Below, piece after piece: positions 15,460 through 24,411 of a stretch of 64,000 nucleotides of DNA. The stretch is taken from NCBI GenBank assembly GCA_022822265.1, contig JAJECA010000048.1:1-64000 (forward strand), in the 5' to 3' direction. Made by a program: the position numbers and the translations under genes. The DNA is from Acidimicrobiia bacterium (GTDB lineage Bacteria; Actinomycetota; Acidimicrobiia; Acidimicrobiales; Bin134). The notes below the pieces were generated by a model. It made no database searches and was not told the DNA's origin. It saw only the letters and a list, made by a program, of their open reading frames with translations. Each line of letters starts with the position of its first letter. Position 1 is the first letter of the stretch.

Positions 15460-15873
15460 GTGGAGCAGTCGGTGTACGACGCAGTTGGTGGTCAGGCGTT
15501 CTTCGATCAGTTGGTGGACCGCTTCTACGACGGAGTGGCCGAAGATCAGGTGCTTCGACCCCTTTACCCCGAGGACTTGGGCCCGGCTAGGACCCGGTTG
15601 GCCGGGTTTTTGGCCCAGTATTGGGGTGGTCCGCCTCACTACAGCGCCGTGCGGGGCCATCCTCGGCTGCGGATGCGCCACGCGCCGTTCGAGATCGGGG
15701 CTGCCGAGCGTGACGCCTGGATGGGCCACATGCGGTCATCGCTGGCCTCAGTTGAATTGCCCGACGACATCCGTACCGCCATGGTGGACTACTTCGAGAT
15801 GGCCGCTACCCACCTCATCAACAAGCAGCCGCCAACGCCGCCTTCTGAAACCCGGCGGCTGCCGCTCAGCTGA
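15460..15873 (+). CDS. glbO: Truncated haemoglobin, group II (GlbO type)
   Basis: 137 aa. Close to mycobacterial GlbO along its whole length: YDAVGG, YPEDLGPAR, FLAQYWGGP, RGHPRLRMRHAPF. From the GTG start, Tyr23 (B10), Tyr36 (CD1), the proximal His74 (F8) and Trp87 (G8) fall at the positions known from GlbO, which argues for this start. An ATG at 15427 would add 11 residues and overlap the divergent gene. Likely role: O2/NO/peroxide chemistry or O2 delivery near the respiratory chain. It ends convergently with an amidohydrolase, overlapping 8 bp at TCAGCTGA. Confidence 0.93.
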   Translation: MEQSVYDAVGGQAFFDQLVDRFYDGVAEDQVLRPLYPEDLGPARTRLAGFLAQYWGGPPHYSAVRGHPRLRMRHAPFEIGAAERDAWMGHMRSSLASVELPDDIRTAMVDYFEMAATHLINKQPPTPPSETRRLPLS

Positions 15874-17047
15874 CCGTTGCCACCCGGTCGGCGATGACCG
15901 GAGAGGGCTGGCTCACCTTCTCCAGGTCGATGTTGTAGAGCTCGGCCACGTTGGTGAGGGTCAGCTTGCGGCGATCGCCCTCGGCCACACCAGCGTCGTC
16001 GAACTCCTTGGCAGTGAACTCTTGTGACCGGGGCCAGGTGGCGGCCCCGTGGGGGTAGTCGCTGGACCACATGAAATGGTCGCTGCCGGTGAACCGCAGG
16101 TTGTTGAGCCCGATGGGGTCTTCGATGTAGGTGAGGTAAATGTTGCGGCGGAAGTACTCCGACGGCGTCATGGTCAGAGTGTGGTCGATCCGGCTCCAGG
16201 CGCCGCTGTAGGTGAGGTCGAGCCTCTGCTCAAGGCGAGCGGCGTAGTCGATTCCCCCCTCGGCGGCCACGATCCGCAGGTCGGGGTGGCGCTCGAACAC
16301 TCCGGCGGCGATCAGCTCGGCTGTGGTGTGGGCCAGCTCATCGCGCGCCGTGATCCCGAAGTAGTAGGTGCCCTCCACGGTGACGCCGTAGTTGCTGATG
16401 CCCTTCGTTTGGTGGCCGCCAAAGATGTGGATGGAGACCGGCATGGACCGCTCGGCGGCGGTGGCCCACAGCGGTTCGTAGCGGTCGGAGAAGAAGCTGT
16501 ACTCCCGGGTGGCGGGCGGCGAACTCCAGATGATGGCGCCCCGCAGCCCCATGTCGCCGCAGCGGTTCAATTCGGCCACGCCTACGTCGATGTCCCAGGT
16601 TGGGATCATGGCGATGCCGATGATCCGGTCGGGGTCCACCGCGCAGAACTCGGCCAGCCAGTCGTTGTACACCTGGATGCAGGCCAGTTGAAGCTCCACG
16701 TCGTCGTATTGCAAAAGCGACAGTCCGGCGGTGGGATAGACCACGTCGGCCACGGTGTCGTCCACCCACATGTCGGCCAGACGGGTCACCGGATCGTGGC
16801 CGCCCGTCGCCCCGATCCAGGCATCGGGATCGTCGGCCAGCAGGCTGTCCACCTCGCTCTGGGTCATCCCGGCGTTGCGCGACAGGGTCAGGTTCACCCC
16901 CCGGCCTATCTCCGGAGCCTCGAAATACCAGTAGTGGCTGTCAGGATCCTGCACCGCTCGGGGGGCCCGGTCCCGCAGGCGCGAGGGCAAGCGCTCCAGC
17001 CACAGGTCGCCCGGTTCGACAACATGGGAGTCCGATGAGATAAGCAC
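15866..17047 (-). CDS. Amidohydrolase-2 family metal-dependent hydrolase
   Basis: About 393 aa, third member of this family in the window. Motifs: SSDSHVVEPGDLW at the N-terminus (Asp-x-His instead of HxH), VSIHIFGGHQ, VAAEGGIDYAARLEQR and WSSDYPHGAATWP with the catalytic-Asp region. The start is chosen at the GTG at 17047, which has TACTGT 7 nt upstream and places SSDSH at the N-terminus as in relatives; the frame also allows a GTG at 17056. Substrate unknown; probably a cyclic or aromatic carboxylate. Confidence 0.88.
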   Translation of the reverse strand: MLISSDSHVVEPGDLWLERLPSRLRDRAPRAVQDPDSHYWYFEAPEIGRGVNLTLSRNAGMTQSEVDSLLADDPDAWIGATGGHDPVTRLADMWVDDTVADVVYPTAGLSLLQYDDVELQLACIQVYNDWLAEFCAVDPDRIIGIAMIPTWDIDVGVAELNRCGDMGLRGAIIWSSPPATREYSFFSDRYEPLWATAAERSMPVSIHIFGGHQTKGISNYGVTVEGTYYFGITARDELAHTTAELIAAGVFERHPDLRIVAAEGGIDYAARLEQRLDLTYSGAWSRIDHTLTMTPSEYFRRNIYLTYIEDPIGLNNLRFTGSDHFMWSSDYPHGAATWPRSQEFTAKEFDDAGVAEGDRRKLTLTNVAELYNIDLEKVSQPSPVIADRVATVS

Positions 17048-17054
17048 GTCGGCC

Positions 17055-17060
17055 ACAGTA
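17055..17060 (-). promoter_or_regulatory. Leaderless-type -10 hexamer for the third amidohydrolase
   Basis: TACTGT on the minus strand is 7 nt before the GTG at 17047. It is the basis for preferring that start. Confidence 0.4.
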
Positions 17061-17083
17061 CCGGTTCGGCAGTTTCGATTGCC

Positions 17084-18367
17084 TCAGGAGGCGGGCAGGT
17101 GGGTGGTGGCTCCCCGGCCCAGCACCCGCAGGAACACTCCTGAACGGGGCTTGGGGGCGAAGAAGCTCGACTTGGGGGGCATGAGCCCGTTCTCGTCGGC
17201 CACTGCCATGAGTTCGCGCACCGTCATGGGGTGCAGGGCGAACCCCACCCGGTTTTCCGCATCGCAGCGCCGGGCCATCTCGTCGAAGCCGAGCGAGGCA
17301 GGAAGGTACTCAACTCCCCCGGGCACGCCGAGCTCGTCGGCGCCGAGAACCGGGTTGAGGACGGATTTCCTCAAGCGCTCCACGTCCAATCCGTTCACCG
17401 CTCCGTTGCCCACGGCCGGCGGCAGCTCAAGCTGATGCCAAGAGCCCCCGAGGTACAGCCCGGCCATGCCCCGCTTCTGGGGGCGGGCCTGCATCGAGGA
17501 GAAGACCGGCGTCACTTCGGCCACATCATCCAACGCCGCTAGGCAGTCCTCCGGGCTGCGGTCGTGCTGGTCATTGGCCATTCGGTGGAATGACTGCACG
17601 TGGAGCTGGTCGTCGGGAAACACCACCGCCAGCGTTCGGGCCAACACCGGGTCGTTCGGCTCGGCGTCCAGCGCCCGCACCGCCGCCGCCGAGCGGTGAT
17701 GCCCGTCGGTCACATAGAGCACCTGGTTGTCGAACGCGGCCACCAGCGCATCGGTGCAGTGGTCGGGCACCGTCCAGACCTGGTGGCGCACCGCCGTGGA
17801 TCCGAACTCCAGATCAGCCGGCGCGGCCGAGGCGATGTCGAACAGCAGTTGGTAGAGGTCGGCCGAGGACCTCACCGCCATGGCAATCGGACTGGAAGTT
17901 GCTCCCACTCCTTGGAGGTGGGACGTGAGCAGAGCAGCCCGCTCGTCGTGGACCCTCTCGTGGATGCGGATGCGGCCGTCGTCGAAGCCCCCCACCGGCA
18001 CCGTACACACCACCCCCGTTTGGACGCCCTGCTTGTGAGACAGGCGGTACAGATAGAGGGCCGGTCTCCCAGTCGGGGTGAACGCCTTGGCGTTGAGCAG
18101 TCGGGCCAGGGCGGCGGCGCCTTCGCCAACCAGATCGTCATGTGAGAGGTCGGTGTTGTCGAAGAGGTCGTCTCGGCTCCTAGTGACATTCATGTAGCTG
18201 TAGGGGTTGGATGCCACCAGGGCCTGTCGCTGAAGCGGCGAGAGATTGTCGTAAGCCCGGCTGATCACCCGCTCAGCCCAGTCGGGATGCACCACCCACC
18301 CGGCAAAAGGCGCGACCAGGAGTTCGCTCCGAGACTGGTCTCCCTCATCGGGGCCCATGGCAGTCAT
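17084..18367 (-). CDS. DUF1015 family protein
   Basis: 427 aa. Recognised by the family core with DGHHRSAAAVRALDAE, the N-terminal YDNLSPLQRQALVASNPYSYMNV and the segment LLFDIASAAPADLEF. The biochemical role is unknown; a ParB-like nucleotide-binding core has been suggested for the DGHHR motif. Its ATG overlaps the serA stop (ATGA), and linkage of DUF1015 to serA is common in bacteria, hinting at a role tied to serine or amino-acid metabolism. Confidence 0.88.
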   Translation of the reverse strand: MTAMGPDEGDQSRSELLVAPFAGWVVHPDWAERVISRAYDNLSPLQRQALVASNPYSYMNVTRSRDDLFDNTDLSHDDLVGEGAAALARLLNAKAFTPTGRPALYLYRLSHKQGVQTGVVCTVPVGGFDDGRIRIHERVHDERAALLTSHLQGVGATSSPIAMAVRSSADLYQLLFDIASAAPADLEFGSTAVRHQVWTVPDHCTDALVAAFDNQVLYVTDGHHRSAAAVRALDAEPNDPVLARTLAVVFPDDQLHVQSFHRMANDQHDRSPEDCLAALDDVAEVTPVFSSMQARPQKRGMAGLYLGGSWHQLELPPAVGNGAVNGLDVERLRKSVLNPVLGADELGVPGGVEYLPASLGFDEMARRCDAENRVGFALHPMTVRELMAVADENGLMPPKSSFFAPKPRSGVFLRVLGRGATTHLPAS

Positions 18368-19587
18368 TGCGCTGTCCCTGGAAGGGTGTCGAGCACCGAT
18401 GCGCAGATCACATGCTCTATGGATCCGAGCGTGTCCAACAGTTCGTCGTCGATCATGCCGGCCACTTCGATGACGGCCACCGCCGCTTGAGAGCCAGAAA
18501 AGATCCGATTCTGCATGTTGGCCACGTTCATGTGCTTCCGGCTCAACTCCTGAAGCACACAGGCCAACACTCCCACCCGGTCCAAGTGACGGACGCTCAG
18601 GGTGGCGGTTCGGTTGGGAACCCGCTCGAGGTTGACGCAGTCCAGCACCACCCCGCTGCGATAGGCCTCGATCACCTCGGCGGTGCCCTCGGCCACCGCC
18701 ATCTGGGCCTGTTCGGTGGAGGCCCCGATGTGATGGGTGGCGGTCACCTTGGGATGGCGGGCGAGGTCGCAGCTGAACTGGCCGGAGCCCCCCGAAGGCT
18801 CCTCGGCGAACACATCGAGCCCGGCCCGCAGGTCGGTGTTGTCGAGTGCGGCCAACAGGGCGGCCTCGTCCACCACCTCGCCCCGGCTAGTGTTGATGAG
18901 CACGGCGTCGGGCTTCATGGCGGCCAAGAACTCGGCGTCCACCATGCCGACGGTTTCCTCCCCGCCGGGCACGTGCAGCGACACGATGTCGCTAGATGCC
19001 AACAGCTCGGCCCGATTGGCCACCTCCTCAACACCGATGTCGGCCATTTGGCGGCGGATGTCGCGGGTTCGATCAGCCCGGGGTTCGGTGATGACTCGCA
19101 GGCCGCACGCGCTGGCCCGCTGGGCCACCTCGATGCCGATGGCCCCCATGCCGATGATGCCCAAGGTTGCGCCGAACAGCCCCCGGGCCTGGCTGTACAC
19201 CTGCTTGTTCCAGTCGCCGGCTCGCAGATCGGCGGTGGCGGGGGCGATGTGGCGGTCGATGGCGAACATCAGCCCGATGGCCAGTTCCGCTACGGCAATG
19301 GCGTTGCGGCCGGGCACGTTGCACACGAATATGCCCAGCTCAGCAGCCCGAGCGGCATCGATGGTGTTGGTTCCCGCTCCGGCCCGTACCACCAAGCCGA
19401 GCTGGTCGGCGGCCTCCAAGGCCGCCGCGGTCACCCTCGTGCTGCGCACCACGAGCACGTCGTAACCGGCGATGTGATCGGGCAGCGTCTCTGAGGTCAG
19501 CGAGGGGTCGACCACGCAATCGTCGCCTCCGGTCCGCAGCCGCTCAACGGCGCTTTCGGCCAGGCTGTCAGCAAGGAGTATTCGCAT
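18364..19587 (-). CDS. serA: D-3-phosphoglycerate dehydrogenase with C-terminal ACT domain
   Basis: 407 aa. Oxidises 3-phosphoglycerate to 3-phosphohydroxypyruvate, the first step of serine synthesis. Shows the D-2-hydroxyacid dehydrogenase catalytic Arg (INTSRGEVVDE), Glu (DVFAEEP) and His (TATHHIGAST), and the NAD-binding glycines (LGIIGMGAIGIEVA). An ACT domain follows (about 335-407), the usual serine-binding regulatory module. The start is the ATG at 19587 (MRILLADSLAE), with GGAG upstream; the longer frame is not supported. It forms an operon with the DUF1015 gene. Confidence 0.93.
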   Translation of the reverse strand: MRILLADSLAESAVERLRTGGDDCVVDPSLTSETLPDHIAGYDVLVVRSTRVTAAALEAADQLGLVVRAGAGTNTIDAARAAELGIFVCNVPGRNAIAVAELAIGLMFAIDRHIAPATADLRAGDWNKQVYSQARGLFGATLGIIGMGAIGIEVAQRASACGLRVITEPRADRTRDIRRQMADIGVEEVANRAELLASSDIVSLHVPGGEETVGMVDAEFLAAMKPDAVLINTSRGEVVDEAALLAALDNTDLRAGLDVFAEEPSGGSGQFSCDLARHPKVTATHHIGASTEQAQMAVAEGTAEVIEAYRSGVVLDCVNLERVPNRTATLSVRHLDRVGVLACVLQELSRKHMNVANMQNRIFSGSQAAVAVIEVAGMIDDELLDTLGSIEHVICASVLDTLPGTAQ

Positions 19588-19786
19588 GACATGGGCTCCG
19601 TGATTGCTCTGCGGGCGATTTGGCGCGGTCCAGACCGATGGAAGCCTTTGTACCGCATAGTGGAACTGTTCCGTTCTACGATACACGCCCTCGTGAGGCG
19701 GTGTCCCGCGAAAATGCGGATTCCAGAACCACGATTCATCACGCGGAGTTCACCGTCAAAGGTGCGTTCGGCGGTGGTCGGGCCGG

Positions 19787-19792
19787 TATTTT
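19787..19792 (+). promoter_or_regulatory. Leaderless-type -10 hexamer for the ABC1 kinase gene
   Basis: TATTTT is 7 nt before the in-frame GTG at 19800. It points to a leaderless transcript starting there. Confidence 0.45.
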
Positions 19793-19799
19793 CGGCGGC

Positions 19800-21191
19800 G
19801 TGGCAGAAGGGCGCGGTCGGGGAGCGGTGCCCCGGCGAGGACGACTGGGGCGCACAGCCAAGATGGCCGGTCTGGGCGCCCGCAGCGGTGGGCGGTGGGC
19901 GATGGCCCGAGCCCGCCAGGTATTCGCCGACGCCAAGAGGTCTGAAGCCCTCGATGCTGAACGTGAACTGCGCACCTCGGCCGATGTGGTGGAAGTGCTG
20001 GGGAACATGAAGGGCGCGCTGATGAAGATCGGCCAGATGGCCAGCTATCTCGACGTAGGGCTGCCCGAATCCACCCGATCTTCTTTGGCCCAGCTCCAGG
20101 CCAACGCCCCGCCCATGAGCCCGGCCCTGGCCGAGTCGGTGGTTGCCGCCGAGTTGGGTGCTCCACCCGGTGAGCTGTTCGAAAAGTGGGATCCGGCGCC
20201 CATCGCAGCGGCCTCCATTGGCCAAGTACACCGGGCCATCACACCCGACGGTCGGGCCTGTGCCGTGAAGGTCCAATATCCCGGCGTGGCCGAGGCGATC
20301 GCGGCTGATCTGGGATCGGCTCGGATGGTGTTCAGAGCGCTCTCGGTGCTGTTTCCCGGCCTCGACCCCGCCCCCATTGTGGAGGAACTGCGCCAGCGGC
20401 TCACCGAGGAGTTGGACTACGAGCACGAGGCGTCTAACCAGCGCCTGTTCGCCGATCACTACCGGGGCCATCCCTACATCGCCATTCCCGAGGTTTACGA
20501 CGACTTGAGCTCCGCCCGGGTGCTCACCACCGAATTGGCCACCGGAGCGACCTTCGAGGAGGCGCTGGTCTGGCCCCAGGAGCAGCGCAACCGGGTGGCC
20601 GAGACCATCTACCGCTTCTCGTTCGGGTCGATATACCGCCTGTGGGCGTTCAACGGCGACCCCCATCCCGGCAACTACCTCTTCGGCCCCGACGGCTCGG
20701 TCACCTTTTTGGACTTTGGGCTGGTGAAGCGGTTCACCCCCGAAGAGACGGCCCAGTTCGAGCGGATGCTCACCGCCATGGTGATCGACCGCGACATCCC
20801 CCGCTTCCGTGTCGAGCAGGTGGCCGCTGGACTGCTTCCGGCCGACGCCCCGTTCAGCGATGATCAGGTGGAGGCGTTCTTCACCCACTTCTATGAGTTC
20901 GTTCTGACCGACGAGACCCGAACCTTCACCCCGGAGTATGCCGCCGCGGGAGTCAGGGCCATCTTCAATGCCACCGGCGAGCACGCCGAGCTGAAGAAAG
21001 TGCTCAACGTGCCGCCCTCGCTAGTGGTGCTCCAGCGCATCAACCTCGGGCTGATCTCGTTGTTCGCCCAGCTTGGGGCCACCGCCAACTGGCGGCGCAT
21101 CGCCGAGGAGCTGTGGCCGTTCACCGACCGGCCCCCGTCCACCCCCATGGGCGAAGATGCCCAGGCTTGGCGCCGTTCGCTTGAGCAGTAG
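19800..21191 (+). CDS. ABC1/UbiB-family atypical kinase
   Basis: 463 aa. ABC1 kinase-like fold: KxGQ-type motif MKIGQMAS, Ala-rich loop PIAAASIGQVHRA, lysine in CAVKVQYPGV, catalytic NGDPHPGNYL and metal-binding FLDFGLVKR. Family members support quinone or isoprenoid-lipid metabolism through ATPase or kinase activity. The frame is open from 19620, but the region before about 19800 looks like divergent-promoter sequence. GTG 19800, with TATTTT upstream, precedes the conserved RRGRLGRTAKMA. An alternative is the GTG at 19827. Confidence 0.9.
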   Translation: MAEGRGRGAVPRRGRLGRTAKMAGLGARSGGRWAMARARQVFADAKRSEALDAERELRTSADVVEVLGNMKGALMKIGQMASYLDVGLPESTRSSLAQLQANAPPMSPALAESVVAAELGAPPGELFEKWDPAPIAAASIGQVHRAITPDGRACAVKVQYPGVAEAIAADLGSARMVFRALSVLFPGLDPAPIVEELRQRLTEELDYEHEASNQRLFADHYRGHPYIAIPEVYDDLSSARVLTTELATGATFEEALVWPQEQRNRVAETIYRFSFGSIYRLWAFNGDPHPGNYLFGPDGSVTFLDFGLVKRFTPEETAQFERMLTAMVIDRDIPRFRVEQVAAGLLPADAPFSDDQVEAFFTHFYEFVLTDETRTFTPEYAAAGVRAIFNATGEHAELKKVLNVPPSLVVLQRINLGLISLFAQLGATANWRRIAEELWPFTDRPPSTPMGEDAQAWRRSLEQ

Positions 21192-21220
21192 CTGGTAGGT
21201 AACTCGACAGGTCTCTGGCC

Positions 21221-21226
21221 TACGCT
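21221..21226 (+). promoter_or_regulatory. Leaderless-type -10 hexamer for the CoxL-like gene
   Basis: TACGCT lies 8 nt before the ATG at 21235, and no Shine-Dalgarno is present. Confidence 0.55.
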
Positions 21227-21234
21227 TCTCGCCC

Positions 21235-23484
21235 ATGAGCATTTTGGGCAATGAGGTGAGGCGGGTCGAAGACCCCCGGATGTTGACGGACGGGGGAACC
21301 TATGTGGCCGACGTCCCTCTTGAAGGGGCAGCCCATGTGGTGTTCGTACGCTCGCCCATCGCCCATGCCCGGCTGGTGTCGGTAGAATCCGGCGATGCCC
21401 AGGCCATGCCCGGAGTGGTCGACGTGGTCACCGGCGACGACCTGGACCTGCCACCCCGCCCGCCTATGGCCGGCGACCCTGCTATGTCCCGCCCGCTGCT
21501 GGCTACCGGCAAGGTGCGATTCGTAGGCGAGCCCATTGCCGCGGTGGTGGCCGAGACCGTCGAGCAGGCCACCGACGCCGCCGAAGCGGTGTGGGCCGAC
21601 TATGACCCGCTGCCCGCAGTGGTCGATGCCGAGACTGCCGCCGACGGCCCCAAGCTGTTTGACGATGCTGAGTCCAACGTGGCCATCGCCCTGCCCCCCA
21701 CCGCCGAGGTGGACTTCGGCGACTGCGAGGTGGTGGTCACCCACCGCATCGTCAACTCCAAGATCTACGCCAGCCCCATTGAGGGCCGAGTGGCCGCCGC
21801 GGCATGGGGAGAGGACGGGCGCCTCACCTGTTGGTCGAGTACCCAGGGGCCCCACACCGCTCAAGGGGCTATCGCCGGGGCATTGGCCTTGGACCCATCA
21901 GAAGTGCGGGTGATTATCCCCGATGTCGGTGGCGGCTTCGGGACCAAGGCCAGCCCTGGTGCTGAGGAGTGCCTGTTGGGGTGGCTGGCCCGACGGGCGG
22001 GCCGCCCGATGCGCTGGGCCGAGACCCGCACCGAGAGCCTCCAGTCGCTGGGCCACAGCCGCGCCCAGGTCCAGACCGTCACTTTGGGGGGCACCGTCGA
22101 TGGCCGCTTCACCCATTACCGCCTGGACATGCTGGCCGACGCCGGGGCCTATCCCGGCGTGGGGGCGCTGCTGCCCACGTTCACCGGGCTCATGGCCTGC
22201 GGCAACTACGACATCGCCAACGTGGCCTGGTCGGCCACCGCCGTGGCCACCAGCACCGCCCCGGTCAACGCATTCCGAGGAGCCGGTCGCCCCGAGGCCA
22301 CTGCGGCCATCGAACGGGCCGTAGACCTGTTCGCCGCTGAGATCGGCATGGACCCGGCCGAGGTTCGCCGGCGCAACTACATAGCCCCCGACGCCTTTCC
22401 CCTAACAACACCCACCGGAGCGGCCTATGACTCGGGGGATTACCGGGCCTCTCTGGAGGCTGCGCTGCAAGCCGCCGATTACGAGGGCCTGCGAGCCGAA
22501 CAGGCGGCCCGCCGGGCGCAGGGCGACAATCGGCAGCTGGGCATCGGATTGGCCACCTACGTGGAGGTCACCTCGCCCATGGGCCCGGTCTGCACGGAGA
22601 CGGGAAGCCTAGAGCTGCGGGCCGACGGCACGGTACTGGCCCGCACTGGAGCCACTCCCTTTGGTCAGGGCCACGTGACCACCCTGTCGATGGTGGTGGC
22701 CGACACCCTGGGCATCGACATGGACCAGATCGAGATGATCCACGGCGACACCGACGAGATTCCCTCCAGCGACATCACCGGTGGCTCTCGCACCGCCCAG
22801 ATCGCCGGCTCGGCCTTGCTCAATGCCTCCGAGAAGCTCATCGATGCGGCTCGCCCGCTGGCGGCCGATCTCTTGGAGGCGGCGCCTGCCGATGTGGTGC
22901 TCGACTCGGAGACCGGGCAGTTCCACGTGGTGGGCACCCCGGCCCGATCCGCTGGTTGGGCCGATGTGGCCGCGGCAAGTTCAGGAGCCCTGTTCGTGGA
23001 GAACGACTTCGAGCAGCACGGCGCCACCTTCCCCTTCGGTACCCATGTGGCGGTGGTGGAGGTAGACGCCGACACCGGCGAAGTGACCTTGGAGCGGCTG
23101 GTGGCGGTTGACGATGCCGGGACCCTCTTGAACCCATTGCTGGCCCATGGCCAGATCCACGGTGGGCTGGCGGCCGGCGCGGCCCAAGCCCTGATCGAAG
23201 AGGTTCACTACGACTCCGATGGCAACCTGCTCACCTCCAACTTCACCGACTACGGGGTGATCTCCACCACCGAGCTGCCCAGCTTCGAGATTCACGAGTC
23301 GGTCACCCCCACCCCGCTCAACCCTCTGGGGGCCAAGGGCATCGGCGAGTCGGGCACCGTGGGCTCCACCCCGGCAGTGCAGAACGCAGTGGTCGACGCC
23401 CTGTCCCATCTCGGCATCCGTCATCTCGATATGCCCGCTTCCCCCCAAAAGGTCTGGGAGGCCATGGCTTCTTCAGCCACCTAG
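21235..23484 (+). CDS. Molybdopterin hydroxylase large subunit, CoxL/xanthine dehydrogenase family
   Basis: 749 aa. Large Mo-cofactor subunit: N-terminal domain from [20 protein letters not shown], then the Mo-binding domain with [21 protein letters not shown] (around 345-355) and the catalytic Glu in [13 protein letters not shown] near residue 715. The loop reads AFRGAGR rather than the AYRCSFR of form I CO dehydrogenase, so this is form II-like and CO is not a safe substrate; aldehydes, purines or aromatic heterocycles are possible. No FAD (CoxM) or 2Fe-2S (CoxS) subunit gene is adjacent. The next gene is an LLM oxidoreductase with its own promoter. Confidence 0.9.
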   Translation: MSILGNEVRRVEDPRMLTDGGTYVADVPLEGAAHVVFVRSPIAHARLVSVESGDAQAMPGVVDVVTGDDLDLPPRPPMAGDPAMSRPLLATGKVRFVGEPIAAVVAETVEQATDAAEAVWADYDPLPAVVDAETAADGPKLFDDAESNVAIALPPTAEVDFGDCEVVVTHRIVNSKIYASPIEGRVAAAAWGEDGRLTCWSSTQGPHTAQGAIAGALALDPSEVRVIIPDVGGGFGTKASPGAEECLLGWLARRAGRPMRWAETRTESLQSLGHSRAQVQTVTLGGTVDGRFTHYRLDMLADAGAYPGVGALLPTFTGLMACGNYDIANVAWSATAVATSTAPVNAFRGAGRPEATAAIERAVDLFAAEIGMDPAEVRRRNYIAPDAFPLTTPTGAAYDSGDYRASLEAALQAADYEGLRAEQAARRAQGDNRQLGIGLATYVEVTSPMGPVCTETGSLELRADGTVLARTGATPFGQGHVTTLSMVVADTLGIDMDQIEMIHGDTDEIPSSDITGGSRTAQIAGSALLNASEKLIDAARPLAADLLEAAPADVVLDSETGQFHVVGTPARSAGWADVAAASSGALFVENDFEQHGATFPFGTHVAVVEVDADTGEVTLERLVAVDDAGTLLNPLLAHGQIHGGLAAGAAQALIEEVHYDSDGNLLTSNFTDYGVISTTELPSFEIHESVTPTPLNPLGAKGIGESGTVGSTPAVQNAVVDALSHLGIRHLDMPASPQKVWEAMASSAT

Positions 23485-23493
23485 CGCTTCACC

Positions 23494-23499
23494 TACGCT
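23494..23499 (+). promoter_or_regulatory. Leaderless-type -10 hexamer for the LLM gene at 23508
   Basis: TACGCT is 8 nt before the ATG at 23508. The following gene is separated from the CoxL-like gene by this element despite a gap of only 23 bp. Confidence 0.55.
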
Positions 23500-23507
23500 G
23501 GCGGGCC

Positions 23508-24380
23508 ATGAAGTTCGGGATCGGTTTCGCCAACATTCTCCACTGGACAACCGCCGAGGGCGCGGTGGAATTCGGCCAGGCGGCGGAGGCCGCCGGGTTC
23601 GACTCGGTTTGGACGGTGGAGCACGTGGTGTATCCCGACAGCTACGGCTCGGAATATCCCTACGACCCCACTGGTCGAATGCCGATGACCCCCGACACGC
23701 CGCTGCCCGACCCGCTCATCTGGCTGACCTGGGTGGCGTCGGCCACCTCAACGCTGCGATTGGGGACGGGCATCTTGATCTTGCCCCAGCGGAACCCGGT
23801 GGTGCTGGCTAAGTCGCTGGGCACACTCGACTCCATGTCGGACGGCAGGGTCACGCTCGGTATAGGCGTGGGCTGGCTCAAGGAGGAGTTCGAGGCGCTG
23901 GGCATTCCCTGGGAGCGCCGAGGCCAGCGTACCGACGACTACATCGGGGCCATGCGGGCCCTGTGGGACGGCGACAGCGCTGAATTCGACAGCGAGCACG
24001 CTTCGTTCTCCGGGGTCAGCGTGAATCCCAAGCCCGCCAACGGCCGCGTGCCCATCGTGATCGGCGGCCATTCGCGGGCCGCGGCCCGTCGGGCGGGGCG
24101 GCTGGGCGATGGCTTCTGGCCGGGGCCTCGAGAAGGGGTGTCCATGGCCGAGCTCATCGACGAGATGCGCCAAACCGCTGCCGCGTCGGGCCGAGATCCG
24201 GAGAGCATCGAGGTCACCGTGGGCTTGCCCAACACGCCTATGGACGACCCTGCCGGGCTGGTACAGGAGGTGGCCGAGCTGGGTGGCGACCGCCTGATCG
24301 TTCCGTCGTTTTTGTTCTTGGCCGACACGGCAGAGACGATGGCCGCGTTCGGAGCGCAACTTCAGGCCGCAGCCCAGTAG
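23508..24380 (+). CDS. LLM-class F420-dependent oxidoreductase (Rv2161c-like)
   Basis: 290 aa luciferase-like barrel. The stretch ILILPQRNPVVLAKSLGTLD, then SDGRVTLGIGVGWLKEEFEALG, and later PIVIGGHSRAAARRAGRLGDGFWP are hallmarks of the F420-dependent subfamily named for Rv2161c. Probable F420-linked oxidoreductase on an organic substrate. It is followed at 31 bp by a sulfotransferase gene with its own ribosome-binding site and may form a unit with it. Confidence 0.9.
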   Translation: MKFGIGFANILHWTTAEGAVEFGQAAEAAGFDSVWTVEHVVYPDSYGSEYPYDPTGRMPMTPDTPLPDPLIWLTWVASATSTLRLGTGILILPQRNPVVLAKSLGTLDSMSDGRVTLGIGVGWLKEEFEALGIPWERRGQRTDDYIGAMRALWDGDSAEFDSEHASFSGVSVNPKPANGRVPIVIGGHSRAAARRAGRLGDGFWPGPREGVSMAELIDEMRQTAAASGRDPESIEVTVGLPNTPMDDPAGLVQEVAELGGDRLIVPSFLFLADTAETMAAFGAQLQAAAQ

Positions 24381-24411
24381 GCAACAGCGAGGCAATTCGT
24401 AAGGAGCCCCA

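Noticed and set aside
21235-23484. Form I aerobic CO dehydrogenase (CO oxidation)
   Set aside because: The active-site loop is AFRGAGR, not AYRCSFR, and partner subunits are missing, so CO oxidation cannot be claimed.
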